Source: Tillandsia leiboldiana (Eukaryota; Streptophyta; Magnoliopsida; Poales; Bromeliaceae). From it: a DNA stretch of 64,000 nucleotides. The position numbers and the translations under genes were made by a program. The stretch lies in contig JAQNDB010000481.1 in NCBI GenBank assembly GCA_029204045.2, forward strand, positions 1-64,000, written 5' to 3'. Below are positions 59,761-64,000 of the stretch, piece by piece. Numbering within the stretch: position 1 is the first letter of the stretch; every line of letters starts with the position of its first letter. The notes beneath the pieces are model-generated. The model was not told the DNA's origin and did no database searches. It was given only the letters and a program-made list of their open reading frames with translations.

Positions 59761-60278
59761 GAGTGTCCGTCGCACGGGCCGGTGCTGTGCGAAGAACTCC
59801 GCTGCACGCTGTTGGGAGTCGTTGTAAGCTTCGAACTTCTAAGCTTTGACTTGCCCTTGTTCCTTCAGGAGTGCGGGACGCTGTTGGCGACTGGTGCACA
59901 GACGCGGACTGGACGAACGCAGGACGACGCACACAATGTGGGTACCCCTTAGAACCTCTTTATGCACAGTTTCGTTGTTGCTATGTTTATTTTGTTGAGG
60001 GGTTTGGTGGGTGATGTGGACCTCCGGATTTACGGCTGTCGCGGTAGAAGACCGGGCGGGCAGTTCGCCCTATCCGAACAAAGGTAGGGTTGTTCGGGGC
60101 ATACAAGCGTTGGGGGCAGTGATCGACGTGACCTTTCAGAACATCAAAGTTGAACTTGTGGAATATTGTTAACTCCGGCAAAGGTTTGTGTTTTATTATC
60201 TTTATAGTATGGCGACTATGGGTCGCTGTGGGGACTCTTCCATTGTCTTGGTTTCCGGAGTTATGGGAAAAGGGGTAA

Positions 60279-60845
60279 GATCTTAGTAATTGCATGTTTA
60301 CATTTGCTAACCCTGTTAAAGCCATTGTGGGGATATTTGGTTGCCGAGGCAGGTGCTCGGTCTGGGTTGCCGAGGATGGTGCTCGGATGAGACTCGAGAT
60401 TTTGCTACACGCACAAAGATCTTAGTAATTGCATGTTTACATTTGCTAACCCTGTTAAAGCTATTGTGGGGATATTTGGTTGCCGAGGCAGGTGCTCGGT
60501 CTGGGTTGCCGAGGATGGTGCTCGGATGAGGCTCGAGATTGCTACACGCACACCCGCGGTTTGGCCACCGCAAAGGGTGTGCTTTTCCGGAAAAGTGGTA
60601 CGTTGACCCGTGTACCCCACGCGAAGGTGGCGTTAGGAATGGGGGCCCCCATGGGTGGGGGGTGTGAGCGGTGATGTCGAGGCAGGTGCTCGGCGGTGGG
60701 CATCGGGGAAGGTGCCCGATGTCGTTTTGATACAGGGTGTGGTTATGGTGGATGATGCCGAGGTGGGTGCTCGGCGGCCGAGGCAGGTGCTCGGTAGGGG
60801 TCTCCGAGGCAGGTGCTCGGTGTGGTTGCCGGGGGAGGTGCCCGG
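60279..60845 (+). repeat. 139-bp tandem duplication and CCGAG-loop-CTCGG inverted-repeat cluster
   Basis: GATCTTAGTAATTGCATG begins near 60279 and again near 60418. About ten short inverted repeats of the form CCGAGGCAGGTGCTCGG occur between 60344 and 60845, with changes in the stem matched on both arms. Confidence 0.85.
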
Positions 60846-61559
60846 TTTTGGTTTGCACGAGGTTCTGCATTATATTGTTTGCACGGGGTTCAGCATTGTA
60901 TGGTTTGCACATGGTGCTTCATTGTTGGTTGCTCTGGTTTTTATCGTGGTTTGCCTTTCTTTAGCCCGTATTGTTTTTAATACTGTTTCTGGTCACTGAC
61001 TCCCCACTCCGTGACAGGTTCACCCAGTCCGTCCGGGGTCGAGCGCTAGGGCACCGGAGAGGCCGGAAGAGTGCTGTTCTGACTTTGATCGAACTTCAGA
61101 CACAGTGACCCTTCTTTCCCTTTATCTTTTATTACTCATGTAGTTAGTTGTGGTTTGCGATACCCCCGTGGGGTCGAAGTGGATGTTGCCCTTTTTCCTT
61201 TTTGAATAATTGAATGAATACTACGTTCTCTCTTACTTGGCCGTTTTGAACGATGAAAAACAAAGAAAACCGTTTGCGAAAACTACTTTTAAAACGTGGG
61301 TGTCGTGTGGGCACCGAGCTTTATAAACCTTGTGGGATTTATGTGTTTGCGAACTGTTTTCACAAATGAGGGCATCGTGTGGATGCCGCTTTCAAAACCT
61401 TGTGACTATTTATCCTTTCAAAACACCGGCCTCTATGCTCTAAGTGAATGCTAGAATGTCATGTGAATTGTTTGGTTGTATGTGTACGAGACCCCAACTG
61501 ATGTGGTTAGAGTTTGTATGTACTACGCCTTGTGAGGCACTTTGTAGTTGAGACGCCGT

Positions 61560-61608
61560 GCATGTACAAAGGAGACTCTGCGCGTTTGCAGAGTGAATTT
61601 GTGTATGC
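61560..61608 (+). other. Two-part hairpin near the 3' end of S2
   Basis: GCATGTACAAA pairs with TTTGTGTATGC (two wobbles) and inner ACTCTGC pairs with GCAGAGT. GGCGGGTCTGG follows. Confidence 0.8.
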
Positions 61609-62012
61609 GGCGGGTCTGGACACGCGCCGGGGAGTATTGTTTTACAAAAAAAAATATATGGCTGAATCAGGGCCATCGGTGGCTCCTCTTCCGCGCGATT
61701 CGAACCCCCGGGGCGTGACAGGACTGAGCCAGTTTTGGCAGTCTTTGAGATTGGGTGTTATGAGCGGGTGGTTATATATTATGTTCTTAGATGGTTTTTC
61801 CTTTGAGCATTGATACTGAGGCATTTTAGCAGTAGCGAGAGTATGCATATCATGTTTATGATAGAGTTTCCTTTTGAGCTTTATGTTTGAGACATATTAG
61901 CTGTAGTTTTCCTTCAGCTTATTTATCTATCTACCTATCTATGTGCATACCTATCTGTTTTGCCTCCGGTAGACTTAGTGGGCATACCGTGGATATTGGG
62001 ACGGTACCCACT

Positions 62013-62038
62013 GAGATCTGCCTTCTGCAGTAGATCTC
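62013..62038 (+). other. GAGATCT hairpin in LTR D
   Basis: GAGATCTGC pairs with GTAGATCTC (one wobble). TACCCACT precedes it and ACACCC follows. Counterparts are at 8045-8073 (weak), 22895-22917 and 43531-43556. Confidence 0.7.
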
Positions 62039-62348
62039 ACACCCGCTGCGGTGACAGGTTGAGGCAGCTGTTCCGGCTTGGTTCGCGCGGAGACAGCAGA
62101 TCGAGGTGAGGACGCGGCCGATTAGTTCCTTACCATCATTGAGAGTCTGAGGTAGATGTACCCGGTGTATTTTATGTTTCCACTTTTGTACTGGACATTC
62201 TGTGAGACTTTGTACCTTGAGGATTTCTGTACTAGTGGAGATTTTACTATTCCAGATGTTCAGTTTTATTCTATAGCTTTTGGTTTTAGTTTCAGCTCTG
62301 ATACATATTTTTTTGGCTATAGATCTGACTTGCAAGGTAGACGCTTCG

Positions 62349-62372
62349 TCTGTGCGGCAGTTTCCGTACAGA
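62349..62372 (+). other. Hairpin near the 3' end of LTR D (plus copy)
   Basis: TCTGTGCGG pairs with CCGTACAGA across CAGTTT, followed by TGGCGG. Confidence 0.75.
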
Positions 62373-62424
62373 TGGCGGATATGTTGGCGAGCCCGGGTCG
62401 CAGTTTCGACCCCGGGGCGTGACA

Positions 62425-62720
62425 GATTTAGGTGGTATCAGAGCCTAGGAATATAGGTCGTTGAGGACTTAGTGACCCTAGGCTATTGGTTGGACAGTAG
62501 GATGACTGTCGTGAGAGACGTGACTTTAGCGAGAGTACTGATTGAGTTGTACCTCCCCCAGAGGATTGGGGCGAGTGATCTTACATGTTATTTCTCTAAA
62601 GATGATTTTGTTGGCTGCAGACAACATAATGCTTTAGTATGGATAACATGTTATAGACTTTCGCTTGATTGGGTCGAGAGAATTTGGGTCCTAATGTTTA
62701 TTTTGTTGCAGTGGTTTTGG
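62425..62720 (+). other. Element D leader with primer-binding site (62433-62445)
   Basis: TGGTATCAGAGCC lies 8 bp after the LTR end and matches initiator Met-tRNA. The remaining sequence up to the gag ATG is untranslated leader; TTGGCTGCAGACAACATAATG resembles the A1 leader. Confidence 0.85.
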
Positions 62721-64000
62721 ATGCCTCTGAGACGCCGTGCAACGGCGAGGGCGTATTCGACCTTGGATGAGGAGCCGGAACAACGAAATGCTGTTTGGAC
62801 AGGCCAGAGAGAGGTCTAAGAGTTACGAGCCCAAGTAGCTAAGACGTTTGAGGCGATGCGGCGCCAGGAAGAGATCATGGAGCGCGTGATGCGCATGCTT
62901 GGACCGAGAGCATCTCCCGGGGTATCGCCAGTAGTACCTCCGGTCGTGACATCGTCGACCTCGACCCAGATCGCACTGTGGATAGTGCAGGAGCAGCAAA
63001 AGATTGCCGAACGGTTGTGTACCTCATCCAGTTCTATCCCATGCTGATTTCGGGACCGAGTTTGGAGCCTTGGGAGGCCAAGAACTGGATTCTGATATGG
63101 AAAAGTTATCTGAAGATTATTCGCCCAGGTTAGGGATTAGAGGTTGTTTATGTTTGAGAGGGGACAGCATCTGGACGGCTATCTCTTTGTGCATTCTCGG
63201 CGAGTGCCGACCTTAGATGCAGCGATTGTGCATGTTTGATGGATTGATCGAGAATCAGTGATTATGTTCGAGAGGAACCGTGAGCGAGGGACCAGCTCCA
63301 AAGAGAGACGTCTGGTATCGTCTTTTTGGGATAGTTGAGTGGATCGAGGTTGCCATGATTCCAGTCTCAGGATCATGGGTCTCAGAGGAGACAGAGACTA
63401 GGAGGTTCTCGACAGTAGAGGCACCTGCATCAGTGCCAGGATGGGTATGTCGGAGCGTGATGCCGAAGAAGATTGAGCGGTGGCCACCAGAATCTAGTGG
63501 ATTAGTTGTGCAGCCGGTTAGAGGACGCAAAGGTAGTGGATTGCGTCTTACCTGGTGTGGTTTTCCTTGTGGTCATCGAGGTTAGAGCATGGTTGATGCC
63601 GACACCGCTTCTGTGTACTTCAGTGAAGCAGGGGTAGCTTCTTGCGGACCAGAGATAGGACTATTAGCTTGTGCACGTAAGGATCCGGTTCCAATTCACG
63701 TTTGTCACATGGGAGAGTGTTGCCAGTCCTGCCCAGTGCAGATAGGACTTTGGATTTGACCACTGAGTATTAGTCCTACATCAGTTTATAGATATTGTTA
63801 TGAGGTTGGATAGGGATTGGTAATCCCAATTTTTTTTTTTTTTATGCTATCATGGATTGCCGAGAGAGGACAATGTACCTCCGTGGACCTGGTCAGGAGG
63901 AGTGTGTTTATAGAGGAAGCTAGACCACGGCAGAGTTGAGTCGTGGTCGTACCGCTTGGTTAGCGACCGTAGGGGAGGCGCCTACGGCGGCACCGGGACT
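62721..64000 (+). pseudogene. Element D gag-protease remnant (incomplete at window end)
   Basis: The ATG at 62721 opens MPLRRRATARAYS, comparable with MPPRRQIPTRGTP of A1. The frame meets TAA at 62817-62819, then continues as ELRAQVAKTFEAMRRQEE, like the A1 coiled coil. Further gag is badly broken. Protease-region traces are GECCQSCPVQIGLWI near 63720, DIVMRLDRDW near 63795, DCRERTMYLRGPGQEE near 63855 and GEAPTAAPG at the window end. The gene is old and not functional. Confidence 0.8.

Larger units (their letters stand above)
58133..61720 (+). mobile_element. Solo LTR S2 (3588 bp) with perfect 5-bp target duplication
   Basis: It runs from TGTAAGACC to GGGGCGTGACA and is flanked by ggact at 58128-58132 and 61721-61725. 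The inverted D LTR at 43092-44762 shows the site with a single ggact. Its sequence is related to LTR E (shared CGCGAAACGGAGA and AATAAATTT.TGAAGTTCG near the 5' end). It carries a gene-like promoter and leader, a 96-bp minisatellite, a hairpin cluster and the conserved 3' hairpin. Long open frames of 370-450 aa across 58540-59950 on both strands come from the stop-free GC repeat. Confidence 0.95.
54751..62424 (+). repeat. 5' LTR of element D (about 4.08 kb without S2)
   Basis: It starts TGTAGAATACC and ends GGGGCGTGACA, next to the PBS. Its 3' third aligns with the inverted copy at 43092-44762. It contains a 159-bp imperfect duplication (about 54950-55226), a purine-rich stretch at 55465-55530 that looks like a leader, a GC-rich repeat block at 55740-56170, and AT-rich sequence at 56460-57450. 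No gene is seen; open frames in 55714-56463 are GC noise. Confidence 0.87.
54751..64000 (+). mobile_element. Element D (plus strand), running off the window end
   Basis: It consists of a complete 5' LTR (with S2 inserted), a Met-tRNA PBS and a decayed gag-protease region that continues past 64000. It is inserted in the 5' LTR of element E; the left flank is cgcgg (54746-54750). Confidence 0.88.

Noticed and set aside
58406..59952. Open frames of 180-450 aa on both strands across the S2 repeat (Ala/Arg/Pro/Gly-rich)
   Set aside because: The 96-bp unit is almost pure GC and has no stops in several frames at once. The predicted proteins are low-complexity in every frame and match no family.
61665..61712. 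tRNA-like 3' half (antisense GATTCGAACCCCC, T-loop complement) near the S2 end
   Set aside because: No D-arm, anticodon arm or A box could be found and the T-stem pairs poorly. A chance match or a relic is more likely than a tRNA gene.

Overview
The window is plant nuclear DNA, most likely heterochromatin of a large seed-plant genome. It consists almost entirely of nested Ty3/gypsy LTR retrotransposons of the chromovirus type. The polyproteins read gag (two zinc knuckles), aspartic protease, reverse transcriptase, RNase H, integrase and a C-terminal chromodomain of the kind seen in the Tekay/Del clade. Primer-binding sites match the 3' end of plant initiator Met-tRNA. I found no host gene, tRNA, rRNA or CRISPR array. 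The species cannot be named from this sequence.

Layout. 1-20194: a minus-strand tandem of two family-A elements (A1, A2) that share one central LTR. That LTR (7603-15544) is broken by a 962-bp chimeric tandem array and by a complete solo LTR (S1, 11102-13848). A2 is cut in gag at 20194. 20195-22113 and 42610-43091 are two parts of one decayed plus-strand pol gene, split by element C (minus strand, starts 22114, target duplication ccccg). Element C appears in two overlapping copies around a gap of exactly 100 N (34368-34467): 34468-43731 repeats 25130-34367, so about 9.3 kb is probably a false duplication at a contig join.

43092-64000 is a nest several layers deep: a D-family LTR (minus, 43092-44762) is cut by an F-family LTR (plus, 44763-45696), which is cut by element E (minus, 45697-54750). 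The 5' LTR of E is cut by a D element (plus, 54751 to beyond the window end), and the D LTR carries solo LTR S2 (58133-61720, target duplication ggact).

All coding regions are broken by nonsense mutations, frameshifts or truncation. A2 keeps an uninterrupted frame from the end of gag to the chromodomain. A1 keeps the only complete gag. The most interesting signals are in the LTRs: hairpins with compensatory base changes shared between families, dense CACGTG (G-box) arrays, CpG-dense minisatellites that differ in unit between families, and gene-like 5' ends with possible splice sites around a minisatellite.
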